A DNA stretch of 64,000 nt. It comes from Chthonomonadaceae bacterium (GTDB lineage Bacteria; Armatimonadota; Fimbriimonadia; Fimbriimonadales; Fimbriimonadaceae). The notes below the pieces were generated by a model that ran no database searches, was not told the origin of the DNA, and saw nothing but the letters and a program-made list of their open reading frames with translations. A program made the position numbers and the translations under genes. The stretch is from the NCBI GenBank assembly GCA_015709495.1, contig CP054189.1:1798001-1862000 (forward strand). Direction: 5' to 3'. Of this stretch, positions 7,604 to 16,487 are shown piece by piece; the first letter of the stretch is position 1, and each line of letters begins with the position of its first letter.

Positions 7604-8673
7604 CCGCCCCCATCCTTAGGGATGAGGACCGGGACATCGACCACGTCGCCCATTTGAAGTTCGGGATCGGGGACTTCTCTGGAGTCGATCTTTGCGAGGT
7701 TGAAGGTGAACCGTTTGAGGTTGCCGTTGATTCGCCTAAGGATTTGCACCCGGCTGAGGTCGGCGTTGGACAAGCTCCCACCCGCTCCCCGGATGGCTTG
7801 TGTGAGGGTGAGGCCGCTGCGAAAGCTCACGCGCCCCTCGCGACGCACCAGGCCGATCACGAGCACATAAGGACCCTCCTCTTTCCGGGGGACCTTTACG
7901 ACATCGCCACGCTCCAGAGGGGCGTCGTCGCCAGCGGTCCAATCGACCCACGACACCAGCTTGCCCTCCCGCTCGACCACGATGGCGGCCATTTGGGCGT
8001 CGGGGTGCAATCCCCCCGCATAGGCGATCGCCGAGCGGACCGTCAGGCCAGGAACGAATCGGATCGGCCCCGGCTTGAGGACCCCGCCCAAGACGCTCAC
8101 GTCGCTCGTTCGGTTGCGGAGCGCAAAGTAGACGCGGTCGCCCGGACGCAACAGCGGATCGCCTGACGTGGGGTCCGAGGGATCGAATGCGACCGTTACC
8201 CGCCCGCCGGCCGCCGAGGTGATTTCGACTTCTTGTAGGTCGGCGGCCTCGGTCGGAGAGGCCAGCGCGGCGACCTGGGAGAGCCGGAGCCCCTCGCGGA
8301 AAGGCACCGTACCGCTTCGCAGCACAGCCCCTCGGAATCGAACCGGCATATCAGGCAGGGCAACCAGCCTCACTTGAAGCGTGGCGGTCTTGGGGTAGCC
8401 GGCGGATACCAACCTGTCTTTCAGGACCTCCTGGACTTGAGGGAGGGTGAGACCGGCAAGGTCCATGGGGCCGATTCCGGGCATCAGAGTCGAGCCGCCC
8501 ACCTGAATCCGAAAGATGCCGCACAGCGCGGGGTCGGCGTCGGTTTCCAATCGAAGGGCGTCGCCCGGTTCGACCTTGACCTGAGTCCAAGCGGCGGCGG
8601 CAAAGAGGAGCAGACCGAGGAAGCTCAAGGCTCGCGCCGTTAGGAGTTGGCGGGACGCGCGTCGCTCGACCAT
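7600..8673 (-). CDS. SLBB-domain polysaccharide export protein
   Basis: 357 residues with an N-terminal signal segment (LLTARALSFLGLLLFAAAAWTQ). Then comes a polysaccharide-export-like region around 32-110 (VEPGDALRLETDADP...GLTLPQVQEVLKDRLV), and at least two SLBB domains recognised by V.GGVLKPGPIRFVPGLTVRSAIAYAGG and VIGLVRREGRVSFRSGLTLTQAIRGAGG. The same layout occurs in Wza/GumB-type periplasmic or outer-membrane exporters. There is no Wzc kinase, flippase or glycosyltransferase in the window, so the exported polymer is unknown. The first SLBB block may itself be a degenerate third copy (VRFRGAVLRSGTVPFREGLRLSQVAALA). It is downstream of tRNA-Phe on the same strand. Confidence 0.85.
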   Translation of the reverse strand: MVERRASRQLLTARALSFLGLLLFAAAAWTQVKVEPGDALRLETDADPALCGIFRIQVGGSTLMPGIGPMDLAGLTLPQVQEVLKDRLVSAGYPKTATLQVRLVALPDMPVRFRGAVLRSGTVPFREGLRLSQVAALASPTEAADLQEVEITSAAGGRVTVAFDPSDPTSGDPLLRPGDRVYFALRNRTSDVSVLGGVLKPGPIRFVPGLTVRSAIAYAGGLHPDAQMAAIVVEREGKLVSWVDWTAGDDAPLERGDVVKVPRKEEGPYVLVIGLVRREGRVSFRSGLTLTQAIRGAGGSLSNADLSRVQILRRINGNLKRFTFNLAKIDSREVPDPELQMGDVVDVPVLIPKDGGG

Positions 8674-8700
8674 CTTGACCCAACCTTCTGACAGGGCGCC

Positions 8701-8776
8701 TGGTGCCGCAGGCCGGATTCGAACCGGCGACCCAAGGATTTTCAGTCCTTTGCTCTACCAACTGAGCTACCGCGGC
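8701..8776 (-). tRNA. tRNA-Phe (GAA)
   Basis: The acceptor GCCGCGG pairs with CTGCGGC (one G-U). The anticodon loop CTGAAAA lies in an AAGGA/TCCTT stem, giving GAA. The T-loop is GCCGG-TTCGAAT-CCGGC. CCA is encoded at the 3' end (tgg at 8701-8703 on the plus strand). It is followed 12 bases away by tRNA-Asp on the same strand, so the two are probably co-transcribed. Confidence 0.97.
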
Positions 8777-8788
8777 ATTGAGGGCGGA

Positions 8789-8864
8789 TGGCGAGGATGA
8801 CGGGACTTGAACCCGCGACCTCCGGCGTGACAGGCCGGCGCTCTGACCACTGAGCTACACCCCC
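8789..8864 (-). tRNA. tRNA-Asp (GTC)
   Basis: The acceptor GGGGGTG pairs with CATCCTC with two G-U pairs. The anticodon loop CTGTCAC lies in a CCGGC/GCCGG stem, giving GTC. The T-arm is CGCGGGTTCAAGTCCCG. CCA is encoded. It is in tandem with tRNA-Phe. Confidence 0.96.
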
Positions 8865-8921
8865 GCGCAGCTTCGGAGTATGGCACTCAACGAGCCGCCA
8901 TTTCAAGGTTCTTGGGTCCTA

Positions 8922-9386
8922 TCAGGATGCGACCCCGTGCCCGTGGTTCGAAGGCAACTGGTTCAACAGGAGCCAGTACATCATGCACTGAACGACCACA
9001 TCATCGAACTCGTCGGCGCTGTTCGGCTTCTTGAGAAAGCTGTTGACTCCGCATTCGTAGGCCTGCTTCAAAAGTTCGGGGTCTTCGGAGGAGGTCAGCG
9101 CGACGACGGGGATCGCGAGCGTGTGAGGCGTGGACCGGATTCTCTGGAGGACCTCGAGGCCGCTCACCTTGGGCAGTTGCAGGTCGAGGATGATGAGCGA
9201 AAGCGATTCCATTTCTCGGGGGACGCCCGGGTTAGCGTCGTCGCCGAAAAGCAGGCGCATCGCCTCTTGTCCGTCACAGGCGACCACAACCTCGTTCATG
9301 ATGTTGGTCCGCCGGAGCGCCCGCAGCGTCATGCGCTCGTCGTCGACGTTGTCCTCGATCAAAAGAATCCGCTTCGTCTGCGTCAT
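8922..9386 (-). CDS. Single-domain response regulator (Rcp1/CheY-like)
   Basis: 154 residues consisting of one receiver domain. The acidic pair lies in LLIEDNVDDE (Glu11/Asp12), the phospho-acceptor Asp68 in LIILDLQLPK, the switch Thr/Ser in VVALTSSED, and the conserved Lys in SFLKKPNS. There is no output domain. The longer spacing around residues 45-62 is typical of Rcp1-type regulators, which pair with phytochrome or PAS histidine kinases. No kinase gene is adjacent. I take the ATG at 9386 (MTQTKRILLIEDN), preceded by GGA, rather than the TTG at 9434. Signalling partner unknown. Confidence 0.9.
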   Translation of the reverse strand: MTQTKRILLIEDNVDDERMTLRALRRTNIMNEVVVACDGQEAMRLLFGDDANPGVPREMESLSLIILDLQLPKVSGLEVLQRIRSTPHTLAIPVVALTSSEDPELLKQAYECGVNSFLKKPNSADEFDDVVVQCMMYWLLLNQLPSNHGHGVAS

Positions 9387-9530
9387 CGATCCGTTGCACC
9401 CTTTACGCAAAGTACGACTGCTCCAGAGGAGCAATTGTTGCTATCGCACCGCCTTTCGGCGAAGTACACTTTAGATCGTACCCGCATTCGCATCCCGGTA
9501 AGTACAAGGTTTTTGATCAGTTTATTGACA

Positions 9531-10913
9531 ATGACAGTCGCTGCCGAATCCTCTTACTTGTCGCAAAAAGGCCTATCGGGCGACATCCAGCGTCCACTTA
9601 GGATTTGCATGATGGGCGCCGGCAGCTTTTTCACGAACTCAATTCTGCGCGACGTGGTGCTCATTCCCGGCTCCCTCGGGGGCGAACTGAGGCTTGTGGA
9701 CGTCGACGAAGGCCGTTTGGAACTCGCCCGAGCTCTGATGGAGCGAATCGTCGAGGCGTCAGGTGATGCGGGCAAGTGGGTAGTCCGCGCGTCTCTCGAC
9801 CGCGCACCTTTACTTGAAGGTGTAGATTACGTCATCAACTCGATCGAAGTTAGCGGACTGCAATGCGTTCGATGGGACAACGACATTTCGCTCAAGTACG
9901 GAGTTAGTCAGAACATCGGTGACACCCTAGGCCCCGGAGGGCTATTCAAGGCGCTGCGAACCGTTCCCACGTGGCTCGAAATCCTCGCTGACTGCGAAAG
10001 GTATTGCCCCGACGCGGTCGTGCTGAACTACACGAATCCCATGAACGTGATGGTGCTCGCGGCAGCCCGTTCCTCGAAGATGAGAGTCGTCGGCCTTTGC
10101 CACTCCGTACAGGGAACTTCGCGAATGCTGGCACGGCATGCAGGCGTTCCTTACGAGGAGATGGTTTGGCAATGCGCGGGGATCAACCACCTTGCGTGGT
10201 TCACCGAGTTGCGCGGACCTGATGGCGGCGATCTCTACCCACGATTGCTGGAACTGGCAGCGGATCGCTCGTCGGAGTTCGCCCAGGCCGAGCCGGTCCG
10301 CACGGACGTCATGCTACACTTCGGCGGGTTTGTCACGGAGTCAAGCGGGCACCTGAGCGAGTACTTGCCCTACTATCGCAAACGCGGCGACCTCCTGCAG
10401 AAGTACACCGATACCGGCTACCGGGGCGAAGAGAGTTTCTACGCCAACAACTGGCCGACTTGGAGACGGCAGCAAGACGAGCGGCGCAAGAGGATGATTT
10501 CGGGCGAGGAGCCGCTGGACCTGAGCCGAAGCCTTGAATACGGAGCTTGGATCATCGAGGCCATTGAGAAGGACGATCCGATCGAGATTCATGGAAACGT
10601 CGCTCCCAACACCGGGCTTATCGACAATCTCATGCCCGATGGCTGCGTGGAGGTCGCTTGTACGGTCGATCGGAGGGGCGTGACCCCTGGGCGTGTAGGC
10701 TGGCTGCCCAAGCACATGGCTGCGATCTGCGAATCCAACATGCGGTGTTTCGACCTGATGGCGGACGCTTGCTTAGAGCGATCGAAATCCCTCGCAATCC
10801 AATCCCTGCTGCTGGACCCGCTTACTGCGGCGGTCTGCAGTCCAGCGGAGATAAGGGCGATGGCCGAAGAGATGTTCGAGGCAGAAGACGAATTTTTGCC
10901 TGGATTCGGCTAG
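9531..10913 (+). CDS. Glycoside hydrolase family 4 (alpha-galactosidase-type)
   Basis: 460 residues with the GH4 signatures: NAD-binding ICMMGAGSFFTNSILRDV near the start, LNYTNPMN, the metal/catalytic Cys in GLCHSVQGT, and His in GINHLAWF. GH4 enzymes use NAD+ and Mn2+ to oxidise and eliminate at the sugar; the C-H-S form is common in MelA-like alpha-galactosidases, though galacturonidase or glucuronidase activity is possible. The frame stays open far upstream to 8880, but that part is antisense to the response regulator and unlike GH4, so the ATG at 9531 is chosen. The ribosome-binding site is weak. The stop overlaps that of the converging lipoprotein gene through a shared CTAG. Confidence 0.85.
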   Translation: MTVAAESSYLSQKGLSGDIQRPLRICMMGAGSFFTNSILRDVVLIPGSLGGELRLVDVDEGRLELARALMERIVEASGDAGKWVVRASLDRAPLLEGVDYVINSIEVSGLQCVRWDNDISLKYGVSQNIGDTLGPGGLFKALRTVPTWLEILADCERYCPDAVVLNYTNPMNVMVLAAARSSKMRVVGLCHSVQGTSRMLARHAGVPYEEMVWQCAGINHLAWFTELRGPDGGDLYPRLLELAADRSSEFAQAEPVRTDVMLHFGGFVTESSGHLSEYLPYYRKRGDLLQKYTDTGYRGEESFYANNWPTWRRQQDERRKRMISGEEPLDLSRSLEYGAWIIEAIEKDDPIEIHGNVAPNTGLIDNLMPDGCVEVACTVDRRGVTPGRVGWLPKHMAAICESNMRCFDLMADACLERSKSLAIQSLLLDPLTAAVCSPAEIRAMAEEMFEAEDEFLPGFG

Positions 10914-11470
10914 TCGCCTGTCGACCGGGCGAACTCGAAGCGAACGTAGCCGATCCTCGTTTCGGAGTTCTGCGACACGGTTAGGGCCAGAACGTCGAAC
11001 TCGACTGCTGCATTCGATTCGGTCTCTGCGCGGAGCCTCAACCGGACCCACCGAGTCCATGAGGAGACCGGATCGTCGGTGTCGATCCCGAATTGTTCCC
11101 TTGCGACGAACTGCGAGTCCGGGGGCAGGACGGCTTTCGATTGAGTCCAATCGACCGCCGCTTTGCTCGGCAGAGCTCCCGCCGCCCCTTTGCGGAACCT
11201 GGCCTTGAGCCCTTCCGAAGTGAACTTCGCTTGGGCGGACACGGAGAGCCGCGCATGCGCCTCGGCCCAGTTCTGATCCACGAGGCCCTTGAGGAACTCC
11301 TCTACGAACAGGGCGGAGGGGTCGGCACGCGCGTCGATGGGGGCAGGCTCGGCCGGTTTCCCTGCGGGCTCGACCGCAGGTCCACAGCCAACCGCCACTC
11401 TCCCCACGGCCGCAAGGCAACCGAGGCAGACCGCCAGCGAAACGTTACGGACGACCCTTTTGACGAACAA
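10910..11470 (-). CDS. Hypothetical lipoprotein
   Basis: About 186 residues from a TTG at 11470; the frame is open to 11581, but the upstream part would overlap the divergent ATPase leader. A basic start (FVKRVVRN) and hydrophobic helix lead to a lipobox VAVGC, so it is probably lipidated and membrane-anchored. A Pro/Ala-rich linker and a soluble domain follow. The helix ALFVEEFLKGLVDQNWAEAHARLS resembles the start of small SnoaL/NTF2-like or DUF4878-like folds, a weak analogy only. No catalytic residues are apparent. It is divergent from the pilus/secretion ATPase gene, but sharing a control region does not prove a shared role. Confidence 0.65.
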   Translation of the reverse strand: MFVKRVVRNVSLAVCLGCLAAVGRVAVGCGPAVEPAGKPAEPAPIDARADPSALFVEEFLKGLVDQNWAEAHARLSVSAQAKFTSEGLKARFRKGAAGALPSKAAVDWTQSKAVLPPDSQFVAREQFGIDTDDPVSSWTRWVRLRLRAETESNAAVEFDVLALTVSQNSETRIGYVRFEFARSTGD

Positions 11471-11568
11471 TTCCCAGATTCCTGAGAACCCAAAAACATT
11501 ACCGTGGCAATCCGCAGCGCCGGAGGCCGATGTTTGTTTGGGGCAACCCATCACGGAGGATGTTGGTA

Positions 11569-13314
11569 ATGGCGGTTTCACAGTTTCAAAGTCCCGATAG
11601 GCTCGGGCAGATTCTACTTGACCAGAGGTTGATCTCGAAGGCCCAGCTCGAAGAGGCCCTTGAGGACCAGAAGACGAACCCCTCGCCTTTGGGGACGATC
11701 TTGGTCACGCGAGGGATGATCACGAACGACCTCTTGCTTCGGGCTCTTGCCGCGCAAATGGGAGTCACGCCGTGGCATCTCGAAGCGGACCTACCTGACA
11801 GCGAAGTCGTGGATTTGATTCCGCTCGAGGTGTGCGAGAAGTATCAGGTCTTGCCGGTGCGAAAGCAGGGCGATCTGCTGACGTTGGCGATGCGAAACCC
11901 GCTCGACTTCCAGGCGATCGATTTGGTGCGAAAAGCCACGGGCCTGAGAATCGAGCCCGTGCTCGCCAACGCAGAGCGGCTCTCGAAGGCGGTGGAAGAC
12001 GGCACGATCACCAAGACCCGAACGCGGTCGATGGACACGCTCATTTCGTTGGCGATCCAGGAGTTTGGCTCGGACAGCCGAGGCCGGGAGTCCAACAAGC
12101 TGGGCGAAGAAGATACGCGGCCCGTCGTCGAGATCGTCAACCAAATCGTAGGCGATGCGATTCAGGCTGGGGCCAGCGACGTCCATATCGAGCCTCGGGA
12201 ATCGTGCATCGAGATTCGGTATCGACAGGACGGGGAACTCCGAACCGCACGGGAGATGCCTCTGGCTCTGATGCCTTTGATCGCCACGCGGCTCAAGATC
12301 ATCGCTGGACTCGATATCGTCGAGACCCGGTTGCCGCAAGACGGTAGGTTTGACGTTGAGATCGACCGACGCAAGGTGGACCTTCGCGTCGCGGTCATTC
12401 CCAACCACTTCGGGCAGCGATTCGTATTAAGAATCCTCGATCGGAGGGCATCAGTGAAGAAGCTCACCGAGTTAGGATTCAACGACGAGAACCTCGGGCT
12501 ATTTCGGGCGATGGTGGACAAACCCTACGGAATGGTGCTAGTCACCGGGCCTACGGGGAGCGGAAAGACGACGACGCTATACGCGGCGCTTCAGGAACTT
12601 CGGAAAAGGACCAGCAACATCATGACCGCCGAAGACCCGGTCGAATATGAGATCGAAGGGATCAGCCAGTCGCAGGTGAACGAGAAGATCGAGCTTTCTT
12701 TCCCTGAACTCTTGCAGGCGATTCTTCGGCAGGACCCCGATGTGATTCTGGTCGGCGAGATTCGCGACGCGGAGACGGCGCAAACTGCGGTCAGGGCAGC
12801 GCTTACGGGGCACCTGGTGCTTAGCACGCTTCACTGCAACGACGCTACGGGCGCTGTCCCACGGATGCTCGATTTGGGCGTCGATCCGTTCCTGCTCAGC
12901 ACGAGCTTGATCGGCGTTACCGCCCAACGACTCGTGCGGACGCTGTGCCCCCATTGCTCTGAGTTCGTAGAAGACAGCGAGGAGTCGGACTTCATCGCTT
13001 CGGTCACTGGGGAATCGAACCGGAAGGGCAGTTGGCACGAGGTCGGTTGTTCGCGATGCCGCCATACCGGGTTCAAGGGTCGAATGGCCGTCCACGAGTT
13101 GCTGGCGGTGACTCCCGACGTATCGAGCGCGATCGCCAGGCAAGACGCGATCGAGACGCTTCGCGAATTGGCGGGGCGACATGGGTTCCGCTCGCTTCAG
13201 GAAGACGCCCTTCAGCGCGTTCTCGAAGGCAAGACCACTCTCGAAGAGGTCAAGCGCCAGGTGTTCCTTACCGCAGGATCGAAGCTGGCACCGGCCCTCA
13301 AGCTTGCGGCATGA
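11569..13314 (+). CDS. Type II secretion / type IV pilus ATPase (GspE/PilB)
   Basis: 581 residues. An N-terminal MshEN-type domain (RLGQILLDQRLISKAQLEEAL, about 10-60) is followed by the secretion ATPase: Walker A GPTGSGKTTT at about 327-336, Asp box AEDPVEYE, Walker B DVILVGEIRDAET, His box TGHLVLSTLH, and a four-Cys zinc site (CPHC and CSRC). All catalytic elements are intact. It powers pseudopilus or pilus assembly at the inner membrane. The ATG at 11569 lies nine bases after a GGAGG; the ATG at 11560 touches that site and is less likely. No gspD, gspF or pilin genes are adjacent. A strong hairpin terminator follows. Confidence 0.92.
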   Translation: MAVSQFQSPDRLGQILLDQRLISKAQLEEALEDQKTNPSPLGTILVTRGMITNDLLLRALAAQMGVTPWHLEADLPDSEVVDLIPLEVCEKYQVLPVRKQGDLLTLAMRNPLDFQAIDLVRKATGLRIEPVLANAERLSKAVEDGTITKTRTRSMDTLISLAIQEFGSDSRGRESNKLGEEDTRPVVEIVNQIVGDAIQAGASDVHIEPRESCIEIRYRQDGELRTAREMPLALMPLIATRLKIIAGLDIVETRLPQDGRFDVEIDRRKVDLRVAVIPNHFGQRFVLRILDRRASVKKLTELGFNDENLGLFRAMVDKPYGMVLVTGPTGSGKTTTLYAALQELRKRTSNIMTAEDPVEYEIEGISQSQVNEKIELSFPELLQAILRQDPDVILVGEIRDAETAQTAVRAALTGHLVLSTLHCNDATGAVPRMLDLGVDPFLLSTSLIGVTAQRLVRTLCPHCSEFVEDSEESDFIASVTGESNRKGSWHEVGCSRCRHTGFKGRMAVHELLAVTPDVSSAIARQDAIETLRELAGRHGFRSLQEDALQRVLEGKTTLEEVKRQVFLTAGSKLAPALKLAA

Positions 13315-13349
13315 AGTAAGTCCCTCGGTTCTGAGGTCCGGCCCACGAA

Positions 13350-13382
13350 GGCCCCGCTCCCCCTCGATGGAGGAGCGGGGCC
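13350..13382 (+). terminator. Intrinsic-type terminator after the GspE/PilB gene
   Basis: An 11-bp perfect stem GGCCCCGCTCC (13350-13360) pairs with GGAGCGGGGCC (13372-13382), with an 11-base loop, 36 bases after the stop codon. The following gttatctttc is only moderately T-rich, so Rho-independent action is likely but not textbook. Confidence 0.75.
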
Positions 13383-13524
13383 GTTATCTTTCCCGAGCAC
13401 GCCTTCGCCCTTCAGAAACGAAAGATTCTGCGCGAATCTGTCACGAAACGTCGTTGCCTCGCGGATCAGTTCATAGGCGAAACCTCGCCAATTCACGAGG
13501 TCAACGCCTGCAAGGAGGTTCGAT

Positions 13525-14274
13525 ATGTTACGACGGCTCTTTGTCGGACGTTCTGGGTTCCTCATCGCGTGTTTGATGGCTGTCACCGCGGCGAGTTGGG
13601 CTCAGTCGTTCAACGTCACCAAGTACTTCACTCGCAACCCTCAAGGGGGCGTGGGGATCGAGGCGGAGTACGACCTGGGTCCTGACTGGGACTGCTGCCC
13701 GCCTGAGGACATTCGGTGGATGCAGCGCATCGTTCTCCGTGACGCCAATGGGGACGTGAAGAACAACGTTCCCGGATACCCGAACGGGGACTTCATCGAC
13801 CCGAGACCAGACCAAGCGGGTGGGCCCTGGGACACTCTGCCCTGGTACGACGTGACTTACACGGATGCAGCGCACACGAGTGGTCTACAGCGCGGCAAAG
13901 GGAAGTACATGGAAGACTACCCCTCGGGCTGGGGTCCGTTCGGGCCGATGTCGTTCAACGCGCAGACGTTCCTTGTTTGCGTGGACGAGGACCTTGAGGC
14001 CTTCTGCTTCATCGCGGGCTTTACGTGGGGCTTCAGCGTCGCCGCGGACGGGACGATCACGCGCCACGGGGCTGCTCTGTTTGGGGACAGTCCGGAGTTT
14101 GGCGCCGGTGTGAATGCCGGTCTCGACCGGATTCCAGATTTCGAGCCCTGGGACTATTGGGGCGAGTGCGCCGACTGCCCGGAATTCACCCTCACGGTTG
14201 TGCCTGAGCCGACGACGATGACGGCGATGGTGCTGGGAGTCCTTGCCTTGGCGAGAAGGCGGAAACGAGCCTGA
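13525..14274 (+). CDS. PEP-CTERM protein 1
   Basis: 249 residues. A signal peptide ends near ASWAQ (about residue 27). The mature part is acidic and rich in Trp, Pro, Gly and Asp, with paired Cys (DCCPPED, CVDEDLEAFC, CADCP). The C-terminus is VVPEPTTM, a hydrophobic helix and RRRKRA, the PEP-CTERM exosortase sorting tail. Such proteins are exported, cleaved by an exosortase and placed on the surface or in the exopolysaccharide matrix. The mature domain is not one I recognise. A strong AAGGAGG site lies six bases before the ATG. A lipoprotein gene starts 11 bases after the stop. Confidence 0.88.
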   Translation: MLRRLFVGRSGFLIACLMAVTAASWAQSFNVTKYFTRNPQGGVGIEAEYDLGPDWDCCPPEDIRWMQRIVLRDANGDVKNNVPGYPNGDFIDPRPDQAGGPWDTLPWYDVTYTDAAHTSGLQRGKGKYMEDYPSGWGPFGPMSFNAQTFLVCVDEDLEAFCFIAGFTWGFSVAADGTITRHGAALFGDSPEFGAGVNAGLDRIPDFEPWDYWGECADCPEFTLTVVPEPTTMTAMVLGVLALARRRKRA

Positions 14275-14285
14275 ACGGGAACACA

Positions 14286-14783
14286 ATGGCGATCATTGGC
14301 CTCTTGGCCTCGTTGGGATTGGCGGCCCTCATCGGCTGCCAGTCCCCTTCCGACCTTCGCATCGAAAACGTTCGCATCCTCGGCGGACGCCCCTTCATTT
14401 TGGGAAAGGCGTTTCTCGTGTCGTTCCGCCTTACGAACACCGGCGATCAACCGGTCGAATTATGGGCGCCGGGTTCGGTCGAAGGTGACCTCATGTTTCG
14501 AGCGATCCTGCAAGGCGAAGGAAAGACGACGACTCTTGTCCCGCAGCCCATCCCGCGAGCAGCGGGAATTCCAAGCTTGGTCAGGATCGAACCTGGGAAG
14601 TCATTGGCCGTCCAGTACGACTTAGGAGCGTGGAAGTCTGCTGTCCCGCTTTCGGACGGGGAAGCCACCTTGATGCTGGTGCTCGAAAACCGAGACCGAA
14701 TGATCGGAAGATTCGGGCCGACGTGGGTCGGCAAGATCGAGTCGAAGCCAATCGCTCTCAGAGTCGAATCGAAAGGGCCCTAA
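14286..14783 (+). CDS. Hypothetical lipoprotein downstream of PEP-CTERM gene
   Basis: 165 residues. The hydrophobic start ends in a lipobox ALIGC (Cys18), so it is probably lipidated. The rest reads like a single Ig-like beta-sandwich: RPFILGKAFLVSFRLTNTGDQPVELWAP, then ILQGEGKTTTLVPQP, ending VGKIESKPIALRVESKG. This pattern is typical of small intracellular-proteinase-inhibitor or DUF4424-like folds, an analogy only. Being 11 bases after a PEP-CTERM gene on the same strand suggests one transcript. It converges with hutU, with only seven bases between the stops. Confidence 0.7.
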   Translation: MAIIGLLASLGLAALIGCQSPSDLRIENVRILGGRPFILGKAFLVSFRLTNTGDQPVELWAPGSVEGDLMFRAILQGEGKTTTLVPQPIPRAAGIPSLVRIEPGKSLAVQYDLGAWKSAVPLSDGEATLMLVLENRDRMIGRFGPTWVGKIESKPIALRVESKGP

Positions 14784-14790
14784 AGCGAGG

Positions 14791-16449
14791 CTACTCCGAG
14801 CTCATGGGAATCCGAATGCCCTTGGCCGCCGCAGTCTCCGCCGCTTCGTCATAGCCGGCGTCAACGTGCCGAGCGACGCCAATGCCGGGATCGCACGTCA
14901 AGACCCTTTCGATCCGGGCGTCCATTCCAGCCGAACCGTCCGCGACGATCACCATGCCCGAATGTTGCGAATATCCGATGCCGACTCCACCACCGTTGTG
15001 GATCGAAACCCAAGAGGCGCCTGCTGCAGTGTTGAGAAGAGCGTTGAGCAAGGCCCAGTCTGCCACGGCGTCGCTGCCATCCTTCATTTGCTCGGTTTCT
15101 CGATAGGGAGACGCGACGGATCCACAATCGAGATGGTCGCGGCCGATGATGATGGGCGCGCTGAGCTGTCCGGTCCGCACCCTTTCATTGAGCGCTAGTC
15201 CAAACTGCGCCCTTTCGCCATAGCCCAGCCAGCAGATTCTCGCTGGGAGCCCTTGGAACTGAATCTTGTCGGCGGCAAGCGTGATCCATCTTCTGAGAAC
15301 CTCGTCGTGAGGGAAGAGGTCCAACACCAGTTGGTCGGTCTTTCGGATGTCCTCGGGGTCACCGGAAAGGGCGGCCCAGCGGAAGGGACCCCTGCCGTCG
15401 CAGAACATCGGCCGAATGTACTCCGGCACGAATCCAGGGATGTCGAACGCGTCTTGAACTCCGGCCGAGAAAGCGAACCCGCGAATGTTGTTTCCGTAGT
15501 CGAAAGTTACTGCCCCCTTCGCCTTGAGTTCGAGCATCGCCCGCACATGCTCTGCCATCGAAGCCATCGACCGTCGAACGTACTCGTCAGGGTCGTCGGC
15601 CCGAAGATCGAGCGCTTCGCTCAGCGACAACCCGGACGGGACATAGCCGTTCAGAGGGTCGTGGGCGCTGGTTTGGTCGGTCAGGAGGTCGGGCACGACC
15701 CCACGGCGGGCGATTTCGGGGAGCACGTCGGCGCAGTTGCCCACTAGCCCCACGCTGAGCGGCTCGTCGTTTTGCCTGGCTTCCTCCAGCCAAGCGAGCG
15801 CTTCGTCGAGGCTCGCTGATATCCGGTCGCAATAGCCCGTGTCGATCCTCTTCTGAATGCGAGCGGCGTCTACGTCCACGCCGAGGAACTGAGCTCCGTT
15901 GAGCGTAGCCGCGAGGGGCTGCGCGCCTCCCATTCCGCCCATGCCCCCGCTCACCACAAGCTTGCGCGAGAGACCGCCTCCAAAGTGCTTGCGGCCGGCA
16001 GCGGCGAACGTCTCGAACGTGCCTTGGATGATCCCTTGACTGCCGATGTAGATCCAAGAGCCGGCGGTCATTTGCCCGTACATCATCAGGCCCTTGCGGT
16101 CGAGTTCGCGGAAGTGCTCCCAATTCGACCAGCGCCCCACGAGGTTGGCGTTGGCGATCAGGACTCTGGGAGCGTGTTCGTGAGTTCGAAACACCGCGAC
16201 GGGCTTGCCCGATTGAATGAGCAGCGTTTCGTCGTTTTCGAGGTTTCTCAGCTCCCTGACGATCGCCTCGAAGCACGCCCAATTGCGGGCCGCCTTACCC
16301 GTCCCCCCGTAGACGATCAGATCGTCCGGACTCTCAGCGACCTCCGGGTCGAGGTTGTTCATGAGCATCCGCAGGGCGGCCTCTTGGTGCCAGCCCTTGC
16401 AAGAAACCTGGGACCCTCTGGGCGCCCGAATGGCAGTGCGCGTACCCAT
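14791..16449 (-). CDS. hutU: Urocanate hydratase
   Basis: 552 residues, the usual length for HutU. The enzyme adds water to urocanate to give 4-imidazolone-5-propionate, the second step of histidine breakdown, using tightly bound NAD+. Signatures are [12 protein letters not shown] near 47-58, [29 protein letters not shown], and the glycine-rich [14 protein letters not shown] at 167-180. A central catalytic Cys is expected in this family; the [12 protein letters not shown] segment contains one candidate. The frame extends upstream to 16614, but homology starts at [10 protein letters not shown], so 16449 is chosen. It follows hutH by 38 bases, forming a hutH-hutU operon. Confidence 0.95.
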   Translation of the reverse strand: MGTRTAIRAPRGSQVSCKGWHQEAALRMLMNNLDPEVAESPDDLIVYGGTGKAARNWACFEAIVRELRNLENDETLLIQSGKPVAVFRTHEHAPRVLIANANLVGRWSNWEHFRELDRKGLMMYGQMTAGSWIYIGSQGIIQGTFETFAAAGRKHFGGGLSRKLVVSGGMGGMGGAQPLAATLNGAQFLGVDVDAARIQKRIDTGYCDRISASLDEALAWLEEARQNDEPLSVGLVGNCADVLPEIARRGVVPDLLTDQTSAHDPLNGYVPSGLSLSEALDLRADDPDEYVRRSMASMAEHVRAMLELKAKGAVTFDYGNNIRGFAFSAGVQDAFDIPGFVPEYIRPMFCDGRGPFRWAALSGDPEDIRKTDQLVLDLFPHDEVLRRWITLAADKIQFQGLPARICWLGYGERAQFGLALNERVRTGQLSAPIIIGRDHLDCGSVASPYRETEQMKDGSDAVADWALLNALLNTAAGASWVSIHNGGGVGIGYSQHSGMVIVADGSAGMDARIERVLTCDPGIGVARHVDAGYDEAAETAAAKGIRIPMSSE

Positions 16450-16487
16450 AGGCTCATTGTAGCCCGACTTCCCCCCGCGCTCCCTGC

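Noticed and set aside
8880-9530. Long upstream extension of the GH4 reading frame (677 residues in all)
   Set aside because: The extra 217 residues are antisense to the response-regulator gene and unlike the GH4 family; the family start fits the ATG at 9531.
9525-9530. TTGACA just before the GH4 ATG as a -35 element
   Set aside because: It abuts the start codon, so a promoter there would transcribe only from within the gene; no -10 follows at the right distance.
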